Source: Comamonadaceae bacterium (lineage in GTDB: Bacteria > Pseudomonadota > Gammaproteobacteria > Burkholderiales > Burkholderiaceae_C). From it: a stretch of DNA of 9,311 nucleotides. Made by a program: the position numbers and the translations under genes. The DNA is taken from positions 1-9,311 of the forward strand of contig CANHXV010000076.1 of NCBI GenBank assembly GCA_947464665.1. The letters run 5' to 3'. How positions within the stretch are numbered: the first letter of the stretch is position 1; each line of letters starts with the position of its first letter. Positions 1-5,549 of the stretch are shown one piece after another. A model generated the notes under the pieces. The model saw only the letters and a list, made by a program, of their open reading frames with translations. It was not told the DNA's origin and did not search any database.

Positions 1-315
1 ATCCGGCCGATAAAGCAATGAGGCTATTCTGGGAACGACGGGCTGCGAGCTGATGGGGACCAGCGCGCCGTTTTGAACTCTCAGCCAAATGGACTCACCC
101 ACTTGCGATGCTTGTATGCCTGGCGCAGGCAAACTGCGCCCTTGCAAGATGAGCATAGGCTGTTCATTTTGCAATTTGACCGAGGCTTGAACCACTTGCC
201 CATCTTTCAAACCCAATTCGGCGGCCGTAGCGGCCTGCAAAGGCAATAACTTGCCTTCCAAATAGATGGGGTTAATGCGGCCAGGCGCAAGCAGCGCCTC
301 GGCACCGGAGATCAT
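1..315 (-). CDS. N-terminal part of a possible FliK-like hook-length control protein (runs off the window)
   Basis: An open frame of 105 codons without a stop runs from an ATG at 313-315 to the left edge of the window. The start ATG overlaps the TGA of the preceding gene as ATGA, so translation is probably coupled; I see no clear Shine-Dalgarno sequence. The protein starts MISGAEALLAPGRINPIYLE. It shows a pattern of short beta-like stretches (LGLKDGQVVQASV, PMLILQGRSLPAP, VGESIWLRVQ) with no signal peptide or membrane segment. That style resembles the N-terminal region of proteins annotated as FliK-like in Comamonadaceae, which set hook length by acting on FlhB. This is a recollection of pattern, not an alignment, and the diagnostic C-terminal Flg_hook domain lies outside the window. 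The open frame is sure; the function is tentative. Confidence 0.55.
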   Translation of the reverse strand, partial: MISGAEALLAPGRINPIYLEGKLLPLQAATAAELGLKDGQVVQASVKLQNEQPMLILQGRSLPAPGIQASQVGESIWLRVQNGALVPISSQPVVPRIASLLYRPD

Positions 316-749
316 GGAAAGCGAACCCAATGCTTGCGAGACGGGTAGTCGCTGGCAGTTGGGTTTTGATCAAGGATGACTTGTTTCGCGGCAACAGGGG
401 GTGTTAAAACTTGATGAACAACTTGACCATGGTCAGGAACCACAATGACTGTTCCCGCCTTCACGCGTTGTTGTGGGTTACCCGTGATGACCTTGGGATT
501 GGCATCGACTAAAGCTTTCCTGAGCACGCTCACGCTTAACGGACTGTTGGCGTAAAACTTTTGAATCAATTTATCAACAGGTGTGCTTTGAGCAACTGTG
601 AAATTGGTACTGGCGGCTTGTGCGATGGCTTCTTTTTCTGTTTCAGCGGCGCTCAGTGGCAAAACAACAAGACATGACAATCCAATCGCTACAGTCCAAA
701 TAGATTGGGTCAATGCGGCTGTTGCTTGGTTGCGTGTAGAAGTTTTCAT
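312..749 (-). CDS. Small secreted protein with a LysM/FimV-like domain
   Basis: A 145-residue protein. The N-terminus is basic (MKTSTRNQ) and is followed by a hydrophobic core at about 15-33 and a likely signal peptidase I site after PLSA (about residue 34), so it should act in the periplasm. Residues about 49-105 look like a LysM or FimV N-terminal domain: a TNFTVAQS start, a helix rich in leucine and valine, then ALVDANPKV and RVKAGTVIVVP. The last part corresponds to the common LysM ending in which a Leu/Val-Lys-Ala-Gly stretch leads to a VP or IP pair. Such domains usually bind peptidoglycan. The gene lies 19 bases after the flgT-like gene and overlaps the next gene by ATGA, so it is co-transcribed with the H-ring genes. 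A role in anchoring the basal body or ring to peptidoglycan is an inference. The short tail after residue 110 has no recognisable domain. The SD-like sequence (GAGCAAG) is weak. Confidence 0.75.
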   Translation of the reverse strand: MKTSTRNQATAALTQSIWTVAIGLSCLVVLPLSAAETEKEAIAQAASTNFTVAQSTPVDKLIQKFYANSPLSVSVLRKALVDANPKVITGNPQQRVKAGTVIVVPDHGQVVHQVLTPPVAAKQVILDQNPTASDYPSRKHWVRFP

Positions 750-768
750 GGCTTGCTCAGTTTAATCA

Positions 769-2169
769 TTAAGGCGTCAGCGTGTAGCTAGCGCTAGAAG
801 AGGCTGTAGTTTTAACATTTCTTTTCGCGGAGGGCAATGTGGCCGATCCCTTCGAGGGCTGAACGCTAGGCTCTTTCAAAAGAGTCTCGGTTGGCCAAGC
901 GCGCCACTCTGCCTGCACTGACTGAACGGGGCCGGCCAAAACAATCAGCTGAGAGTTGAAGGGTGTGACAGATTGAACTCTGGCAAGCAAAGTTTGAGGC
1001 GCACCATCTTTGCTCAGTAGCGCAGCAGGGAACTGAGCTGGATTTGCGACCAACCATTCATCCCCTTTTTTGACGCCAGACAAGGAGCCCGCATTGATTT
1101 GGACTTGCTGTAAATTAACGGCGGTCACGGCCGGTGTAATCGCATGGCAGCTAAGCCACTGCTCTGCAACACCGCGCAGCGATTGCAACTCCGCTTGAAC
1201 TGCTTCTAAACTGGCGGCGTTAAGACGAGGGGCAGACCAGGCAGGGCGATCCATCCCAACTGTAAGGCTGAGGGTCTCTTCAAACTTGTCGGCTTGACCC
1301 TCTGTTCCCGTGATTTTGAAGTCTAAATTCAAAAGAAAATGAGAGCCTGGTAAGCCCATCAGGCCTTCGTAACCAAAAGCCGGTAAATTCTCTGTTCGGA
1401 TTTTCAAAATGCCTTGCCATGGCAATGAGTGAGGACGATTGCCAACCAAAGCGCGCTCATAGGCTGTCATGCTGTTGGACATTGATGCTGCTGGTAAGTT
1501 GTTGACGACTTTCCAGGAGTTTGCTTGTCCAACTTGGGCTGAGCTTTGAACCCAATTCAATTGAAGTTGAGGCAGCAAAGCGTTCAAGATCACTGGATTT
1601 GCAGACGGGTCAATGTCCAGATCTAAGCTGACCAAGTGGCTCATTCGGCTGCCCACTTTGCTGGTGCAGGCTGAGACAACAGGCTCTTGGGCTGGGCTCA
1701 GTTCTTTGACAAAATCACTGACTTTGGTTTGCAGCTTGTTAAGTTTTTGTATCGCACCCTTGAAGCCTTTTTCAGGTGCTGCAGAAATGCTGGGCTTGTT
1801 CAGTTGTGTGCTGTTGGAAGAGGGGTGCTGAAGCCGAGCTTTGGCTTGACCAGATTCGTCGCGGTCATATGCGATGACTTTCACGCCGCGCACTTCCATG
1901 CCATTTTTAAACGAGCTACTTTCTCTGAGACTTCCATTGGCATCAATCCAACTGGTGGTGATCACGCGAGTCGGCGTTTGCAAAGAAGCATCGACCAGAC
2001 TCTGACGGATGGCATCCAATCGTTCTTGAGCGCTAAGTGGTGCTTGTGGACCTTGTGACAATTGGCTTGTCGGAGTCACTGTGGTTTGAGCGTGGGCAAG
2101 CAGACCTGATGAAGCCCAAACGGCTAAGGAGATAGCTGATGCCATTCGCATCGTGATGCCCGTGCTCAT
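769..2169 (-). CDS. flgT: FlgT-like flagellar H-ring assembly protein
   Basis: Periplasmic protein of 466 residues from the ATG at 2167-2169. A TTG six bases upstream could also start it, but the ATG lies 2 bases after the flgP stop with an AAGG about 10 bases before it. A signal peptide covers about 1-27 (hydrophobic core AISLAVWASSGLL, then AHA before Q28). Residues about 44-115 fit the FlgT N-terminal domain: a helix AQERLDAIRQSLVDAS, a strand with VITTSW, then MEVRGVKVIAYDRD. The middle (about 165-345) carries beta strands and the only two cysteines, C168 and C341. Residues about 350-428 fit the SH3-like FlgT C-terminal domain, with INAGSLSGVKKGDEW. In Vibrio, FlgT with FlgO and FlgP builds the H ring that surrounds the LP ring and supports MotX/MotY. 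The protein is longer than Vibrio FlgT (about 380 residues), through the inserted linker at 115-165 and a Ser/Thr/Lys tail after 430. The family call rests on motif layout rather than a search. Confidence 0.68.
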   Translation of the reverse strand: MSTGITMRMASAISLAVWASSGLLAHAQTTVTPTSQLSQGPQAPLSAQERLDAIRQSLVDASLQTPTRVITTSWIDANGSLRESSSFKNGMEVRGVKVIAYDRDESGQAKARLQHPSSNSTQLNKPSISAAPEKGFKGAIQKLNKLQTKVSDFVKELSPAQEPVVSACTSKVGSRMSHLVSLDLDIDPSANPVILNALLPQLQLNWVQSSAQVGQANSWKVVNNLPAASMSNSMTAYERALVGNRPHSLPWQGILKIRTENLPAFGYEGLMGLPGSHFLLNLDFKITGTEGQADKFEETLSLTVGMDRPAWSAPRLNAASLEAVQAELQSLRGVAEQWLSCHAITPAVTAVNLQQVQINAGSLSGVKKGDEWLVANPAQFPAALLSKDGAPQTLLARVQSVTPFNSQLIVLAGPVQSVQAEWRAWPTETLLKEPSVQPSKGSATLPSAKRNVKTTASSSASYTLTP

Positions 2170-2171
2170 GA

Positions 2172-2651
2172 TCAACGAGCCTTTGCAGCCAACTGGCCCA
2201 TGTACAAAATACGCAAATCTTGAACGACATCGCGATCCAATGACAAGGTGGTTTCGTAAGTGTCTTCGCCAACTGGCGTGATGCTGACCAATCGAGCACC
2301 ATAAATAACGCCCTCTACTTTGGTGCGGAACGTGTCGTTGGTGACAACCATGTCAGCTACTGTAGAACTGGCATCGAGTTGCTGGCCATAAACTTGTTCT
2401 GTCAAGTTCCGATAGGCATCAAGCTTGGATGCACGAATGGCCATCAAGCGCTGTTGTGCTGGGTTTTTGTGATTCTGTACCGTCACAACGGCATAACCTG
2501 TGGCCGTGATGGTTTCACGTTTTTCCACCAATGGCGAAGCCATGGCGGTAGTCTCTTTGGGAGCAGAACTTGGAATTGTTAGGTTGATCGATTTGCAACC
2601 AGTTAAAACTGTGATTCCAAGAACTAAACAGAGGGCTGTAACGCGTTTCAT
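2172..2651 (-). CDS. flgP: FlgP, LPP20-family outer-membrane lipoprotein of the flagellar H ring
   Basis: A 159-residue lipoprotein. The signal sequence ends in the lipobox LTGC, with the lipidated cysteine at residue 19. Residue 20 is lysine rather than aspartate, which favours transfer to the outer membrane. Residues about 46-146 form the LPP20-like domain: ITATGYAVV, then the amphipathic helix AQQRLMAIRASKLDAYRNL, then the strand-rich end VEGVIYGARLVSITPV and YETTLSLDRDV. The helix with RAxxxDAYRxL is typical of FlgP. In Vibrio and Campylobacter, FlgP forms an outer-membrane-associated disk or ring around the basal body needed for stable, powerful rotation. The Shine-Dalgarno AAGGAA lies about 7 bases before the ATG. 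The flgT-like gene follows after only 2 bases, which supports the assignment. Upstream lies a sigma-28-like promoter, so late flagellar expression is likely. I see no flgO next to it. Confidence 0.82.
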   Translation of the reverse strand: MKRVTALCLVLGITVLTGCKSINLTIPSSAPKETTAMASPLVEKRETITATGYAVVTVQNHKNPAQQRLMAIRASKLDAYRNLTEQVYGQQLDASSTVADMVVTNDTFRTKVEGVIYGARLVSITPVGEDTYETTLSLDRDVVQDLRILYMGQLAAKAR

Positions 2652-2666
2652 TTGAAATTCCTTGTA

Positions 2667-2695
2667 AGAGGGGGACCCGAAGTCCTACACCCTCT
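2667..2695 (-). promoter_or_regulatory. Hairpin in the flgP leader region
   Basis: Read on the minus strand, an outer stem AGAGGG/CCCTCT (2690-2695 with 2667-2672) and an inner stem GGAC/GTCC (2682-2685 with 2673-2676) enclose a 5-base loop TTCGG, with a one-sided TGTA bulge. The GC-rich structure ends 15 bases before the flgP start codon. No T tract follows it on either strand, so it is unlikely to be an intrinsic terminator. It may affect mRNA stability or translation of flgP, or be a DNA dyad bound by a regulator. If the sigma-28-like promoter next to it is used, transcription would start inside the outer arm, so the full hairpin would exist only in longer transcripts. Confidence 0.5.
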
Positions 2696-2722
2696 GATTC
2701 GGCATTAACTTGAGAAGCTTGA
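2696..2722 (-). promoter_or_regulatory. Sigma-28 (FliA)-like promoter for the flgP operon
   Basis: On the minus strand, TCAAGCTT (2715-2722) and GCCGAATC (2696-2703) are separated by exactly 11 bases. The enterobacterial sigma-28 consensus is TAAAGTTT, 11 bases, GCCGATAA. The match is 6 of 8 and 5 of 8, including the intact GCCGA core. The predicted transcription start is near 2689, giving a leader of about 38 bases before the flgP ATG at 2651. Position, orientation and the flagellar content downstream all fit. The mismatches in the second half of the -10 element keep this a candidate. Confidence 0.45.
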
Positions 2723-2749
2723 GGACTTTGGTCTCGAAATCAAATTGAA

Positions 2750-2763
2750 TCCATGGAATTGAC
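2750..2763. promoter_or_regulatory. FleQ-box-like sequence in the divergent promoter region
   Basis: The 14 bases TCCATGGAATTGAC agree with 9 of the 13 defined positions of the FleQ consensus as I remember it from Pseudomonas (GTCANTAAATTGAC), including the whole AATTGAC half. It lies between the FleQ-like activator gene and flgP, about 28 bases upstream of the sigma-28-like -35 element. A second TTGAC half-site occurs at 2803-2807. Because the activator here lacks the usual N-terminal domain but keeps its helix-turn-helix, autoregulation or control of flgP is reasonable but unproven. A chance match of this quality is quite possible. Confidence 0.25.
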
Positions 2764-2769
2764 CAGAGC

Positions 2770-2789
2770 TTTGCAGCTTGTGTTGCAAA
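2770..2789. repeat. Inverted repeat TTTGCA-N8-TGCAAA, possible operator
   Basis: Perfect 6-base arms TTTGCA (2770-2775) and TGCAAA (2784-2789) flank an 8-base spacer. The centre-to-centre spacing of 14 bases is longer than one helical turn. A further TTTGCAA lies at 2841-2847. The element sits near the middle of the 242-base divergent region and could be a regulator binding site. No protein can be assigned from the sequence. Confidence 0.3.
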
Positions 2790-2893
2790 AATGTGCTTTT
2801 GGTTGACGGTTTTCCGACATTTGAGCGAATTTTGGAGGGATTTGCAATACATTGGTGTCTTGAATCATTCCCTGATAACCCTTTCTTGGCTCA

Positions 2894-4084
2894 ATGGCTA
2901 ATAAATCTCCGTCCAAAGCGTTCATTGGCGCCAGCGCTGGCGCTGAGGCCATTCGGCACCTGATAGAGCGTGTTGCCTCATCAGCCGCCACCGTGCTGAT
3001 TACGGGAGAAAGCGGAACGGGTAAAGAGCTGGTTGCACGCGCACTGCACGATCAATCTGACCGCAGCGGGGGTAATTTTGTACCCATCAATTGCGCAGCC
3101 ATTCCCAAAGACCTGTTAGAGAGTGAACTTTTTGGGCACCGCAAAGGCGCTTTTACAGGTGCCATGGCCGATCGAATCGGCCGTTTTGAACTGGCCCACG
3201 GTGGCACTATTTTTTTGGATGAAATTGGTGACTTGTCGCTCGACATGCAGGTCAAGCTTTTGCGAGTTTTGCAAGAGCGCACGGTCGACCCTGTTGGCGG
3301 GCTCAAGTCTGTGGCAGTCGATGTTCGCGTTGTAGCGGCCACGCACCGAGATTTAGAAGCGGAAATTGAAGCGGGCAGGTTTCGAGAAGACTTGTATTAC
3401 AGGCTGAATGTGTTGCCCCTGAATACGCCTGCTTTGCGGCAAAGGGCGCAAGACGTACCAGCGCTTTTAACCCACTTTGCCGAGCATTTTGCTGTCAAAG
3501 GCCAAACGCCCATTACATTCACACCCGATTTCATGGAAGCCTTGAAAGACTATGCATGGCCAGGCAATGTGCGTGAGTTGTCAAATTTGGTAGACCGTTT
3601 CAACACCTTGTTCAGCGGGCAATTGCTGGGCTTGGCATCGGTGCCATCTTCTTTGTTGCCCAAGGGGCTTCGCGCCATTCAGGCCGAGCGGGTTAGCACA
3701 CCCATTGTCGATTCACTGGAAATCGTGGCCCCTTTGAACATGAAAGATGCCTACCATAGCGCCAATGCCGATGTGATGAATCCGTTTGCCAATCCTGCGC
3801 CACCTTTGGCCATGGACTTGCACAATGAAGTTGAAGACATCATCATGTTGGCGCAGGGCTTGCCAAGTTTGCCACCTGAAGGGCTTTCGTTGAAAGACAG
3901 GTTGGCAGACATCGAGCGAGATTTAATTGTTCAGGCTTTGGCCCGAACAGACGGCAATGTGTCTCAAACGGCCAGGCTTCTTAACTTGCAGCGTACAACG
4001 CTGATTGAAAAGTTGAACAAGTACGACTTGCGTCAAGGCACCCTGCCTGTTGCCCCCTCAGATGGTGACAAAGAAGCCGACTGA
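2894..4084 (+). CDS. FleQ/FlrA-like sigma-54-dependent activator lacking the N-terminal receiver-like domain
   Basis: A 396-residue bacterial enhancer-binding protein that drives open-complex formation at sigma-54 promoters. The AAA+ domain starts almost at once (KAFIGAS, residue 8). It has Walker A GESGTGKE (38-45), the sigma-54-contacting GAFTGA loop (85-90), Walker B TIFLDE (105-110), the arginine-finger segment GRFREDLYYRLN (161-172) and sensor II PGNVREL (223-229). A linker of about 100 residues follows. The C-terminus has LPPEGLSLKDRLADIE and a Fis-type helix-turn-helix at about 352-378 ending RTTLIEKLNKYDL, close to the FleQ C-terminus as I recall it. FleQ and FlrA are about 480-490 residues with a receiver-like N-terminal domain that is absent here. 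An in-frame TAA at 2876-2878 rules out a longer start, and no Shine-Dalgarno sequence is visible before the ATG. The gene is divergent from flgP, so it probably controls flagellar genes. FlrC/FleR-type regulators carry a true receiver and fit less well. Confidence 0.85.
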   Translation: MANKSPSKAFIGASAGAEAIRHLIERVASSAATVLITGESGTGKELVARALHDQSDRSGGNFVPINCAAIPKDLLESELFGHRKGAFTGAMADRIGRFELAHGGTIFLDEIGDLSLDMQVKLLRVLQERTVDPVGGLKSVAVDVRVVAATHRDLEAEIEAGRFREDLYYRLNVLPLNTPALRQRAQDVPALLTHFAEHFAVKGQTPITFTPDFMEALKDYAWPGNVRELSNLVDRFNTLFSGQLLGLASVPSSLLPKGLRAIQAERVSTPIVDSLEIVAPLNMKDAYHSANADVMNPFANPAPPLAMDLHNEVEDIIMLAQGLPSLPPEGLSLKDRLADIERDLIVQALARTDGNVSQTARLLNLQRTTLIEKLNKYDLRQGTLPVAPSDGDKEAD

Positions 4085-4096
4085 TAGTTGGCTTTA
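4074..4096 (+). terminator. Terminator-like hairpin between convergent genes
   Basis: AAGCCGAC (4074-4081) can pair with GTTGGCTT (4087-4094) as an 8-base stem with one G-U pair and a 5-base loop TGATA that contains the stop codon of the activator gene. Only a short TTT run follows on the plus strand. On the minus strand the stem has an A-C mismatch, followed by CTTT. With 9 bases between two convergent stop codons, a shared terminator is expected here, but the weak T tract makes efficiency uncertain. Confidence 0.35.
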
Positions 4097-4984
4097 GGGC
4101 TTGCTGCTCAACACGCCACTGGCACCTGCAGGCGATAAATCCTGTTGTGATCTTGGGTACTGCACCATTTTTTCGCGCTGCTTAGCAGCCGCGATGGCTG
4201 CGGCGTTCGAGGCGTTGGCATTAGCAGCGGCTTGTGCCGCTGATTTGGCTGCTACGACATTTTCTGCAACTTGCCGTTCCCTCTGCAAACGGGCCAAGGT
4301 TTCCATTTCCTTTTTAAAGCCGCCTGTTTCGCCCACTGCGCCTTGCAGGCCTCCCACTTGATTGGCCAATGCATTCAATGCTTTAGATTGCTGCATGAAC
4401 CGGCCTTCTAAAGATTTGACCTGAGCAGCAAGTACCTGACCTTTTTCACCAACTTGCTGGGCTGTTTTTTCGGGCATGGTTTCGGCATTTTTGATGGCAT
4501 CGCTAAGGCGAGCTTCCAACTTGCTTTGCATTTTGGTCATGTCGTCTTGTTTGGAGACCATTTCCTGCAAACCTTCATTCACCGAGCCCACCATTTCCAT
4601 GGAGTCATTCAGCTCAACGACCCGCTTGCTCAAAGAGGCCAGCATAGCGTCCATTTGGCCAATGCGTGATTTCAAAGTGAAGATGGACGTGGCAAACACA
4701 ATGGCTGTGATAAACATCAAACCACCCGCAATGCCCAGCATGATTTGGTGCTGCTTTTTGTTGGCTTTCATTAGCTGCTCAAGATTGAGCGTGGCTTTTT
4801 TCATGTTTTCACCCGCGCCAACAGCCAAATTGGCAGATCTCGTCGCCAGCTCGGCCGATTCAAGAGCCACCATTTTGATGCCTTCTAATTCATCATTGTC
4901 CGAGACAATGGCTACAGCTTCATGCGCGTCGTGGGCGTCGTGCGAGTGTTTCCCTTGTTCTTCTGAAGTGGGTTGTGTGCTCAT
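4094..4984 (-). CDS. Unrecognised single-pass membrane protein with a long coiled coil
   Basis: A 296-residue protein I do not recognise. The N-terminal part (1-80) should be cytoplasmic; it starts with a His-rich stretch HSHDAHDAHEA (13-23) and has a helical segment IKMVALESAELATRSANLAV. A single membrane segment lies at about 81-104 (IMLGIAGGLMFITAIVFATS). The part after it is predicted to be mostly helical: a Leu/Met/Val heptad-like coiled coil at about 105-180 (IGQMDAMLASLSKRVVELND), further helix to about 245, then an Ala/Asn-rich low-complexity stretch at 236-268 and a Ser/Gly/Pro tail. It follows the preceding gene by 11 bases with AGGA 7 bases before the ATG, and is the last gene of the export-gate operon. 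Membrane topology with a periplasmic coiled coil suggests a motor-associated or scaffold role, by inference only. A methyl-accepting chemotaxis protein is unlikely, since no conserved signalling hairpin is present. Confidence 0.8.
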   Translation of the reverse strand: MSTQPTSEEQGKHSHDAHDAHEAVAIVSDNDELEGIKMVALESAELATRSANLAVGAGENMKKATLNLEQLMKANKKQHQIMLGIAGGLMFITAIVFATSIFTLKSRIGQMDAMLASLSKRVVELNDSMEMVGSVNEGLQEMVSKQDDMTKMQSKLEARLSDAIKNAETMPEKTAQQVGEKGQVLAAQVKSLEGRFMQQSKALNALANQVGGLQGAVGETGGFKKEMETLARLQRERQVAENVVAAKSAAQAAANANASNAAAIAAAKQREKMVQYPRSQQDLSPAGASGVLSSKP

Positions 4985-4995
4985 GGAGAGTTCCT

Positions 4996-5535
4996 TTACT
5001 CAAGCTTGTCCAGGCGCGCACGCAACTGGTCATTCTCGATTTTGATATTGATGACGCGAGCTGGAAAGTCCATTTCTGGTTCTGCAGCATAGACTGGCTT
5101 TGAAATTTCAGCAGCCACCCCATTGGTGACAGCTTTGCTTTCAATAGCATCGGCACCAACAGCTTTCTCTTGAGGCTTTAAGATGCTGTCAAGTTTGGTG
5201 ATATCGACTGATTTGCGTGTAGGCGGTGGAATGTCTGCACTTTTTTCATTCGAAACAAAGCGATCAGGCATTTCAGCTGCACTCTGATACCCTTTGTAAT
5301 TAGGGTCGTGCGCATTGACGCTGACATTTTGGTCGATGGTTTTACTCACGCCACCATCCATCACCATGTGCTCTACAACATGTTCGTCAGGATCGGCTAA
5401 GACTTTGCGAACGGCAGGCGTACCTTCCTCTCCCTTTTTGCCCACCGCAACATTGGTTCCCTCTGGCATGGTGACCGAATGCGGCTGATTGGATTTGATG
5501 ATCAAGGATTCGCTGGGTTTGTTATCTTCGCTCAT
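4996..5535 (-). CDS. Unrecognised soluble protein with a short zipper-like C-terminal helix
   Basis: A 179-residue protein I do not recognise. It has no signal peptide, no membrane segment, and no cysteine or tryptophan. It is rich in Lys, Glu, Asp, Ser, Pro and Val, as in largely disordered proteins. Short repeated themes are VRKVLADPDEHVVEHMVMDG (43-61), a DPNYKGY element (77-83) and a PPPTRKSVDITKLDSIL segment (103-119). The last 19 residues can form a coiled coil: V161, I164, N168, L171, L175 and L178 follow strict 3-4 spacing with an Asn at a core position, as in dimeric zippers, and the chain ends there. It lies 14 bases after flhB with AGGA 7 bases before the ATG, so it is clearly in the export-gate operon. 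It could be an adaptor or chaperone-like partner of the next, coiled-coil gene; that is an inference from context alone. Confidence 0.8.
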   Translation of the reverse strand: MSEDNKPSESLIIKSNQPHSVTMPEGTNVAVGKKGEEGTPAVRKVLADPDEHVVEHMVMDGGVSKTIDQNVSVNAHDPNYKGYQSAAEMPDRFVSNEKSADIPPPTRKSVDITKLDSILKPQEKAVGADAIESKAVTNGVAAEISKPVYAAEPEMDFPARVINIKIENDQLRARLDKLE

Positions 5536-5549
5536 AGAAATTCCTGACT

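Noticed and set aside
2170..2175. TTG start for the flgT-like gene, overlapping the flgP stop
   Set aside because: The ATG two codons later gives a normal signal peptide and better spacing from AAGG; the difference is only two residues.
2784..2799. Possible sigma-54 promoter on the minus strand upstream of flgP (AGCACATTTTTGCA)
   Set aside because: It lacks the near-invariant GG of the -24 element and the spacing between the GCAC and TTGC parts is one base short.
2803..2832. Sigma-70 promoter for the activator starting with TTGACG
   Set aside because: No acceptable -10 element (TATAAT-like) occurs at 16-18 bases downstream.
2829..2847. Possible sigma-54 promoter on the plus strand before the activator (TTGGAGGGATTTGCA)
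   Set aside because: GG and GC are present but 10 bases apart instead of 12, which is not tolerated by sigma-54 promoters.
2740..2991. 83-codon minus-strand frame across the divergent region
   Set aside because: It overlaps the conserved start of the activator's AAA+ domain, has no clear ribosome binding site and no recognisable content.
4476..5045. 189-codon open frame on the plus strand
   Set aside because: It is antisense to the coiled-coil gene and the end of its neighbour, which have good ribosome binding sites and operon spacing; its protein shows no domain.
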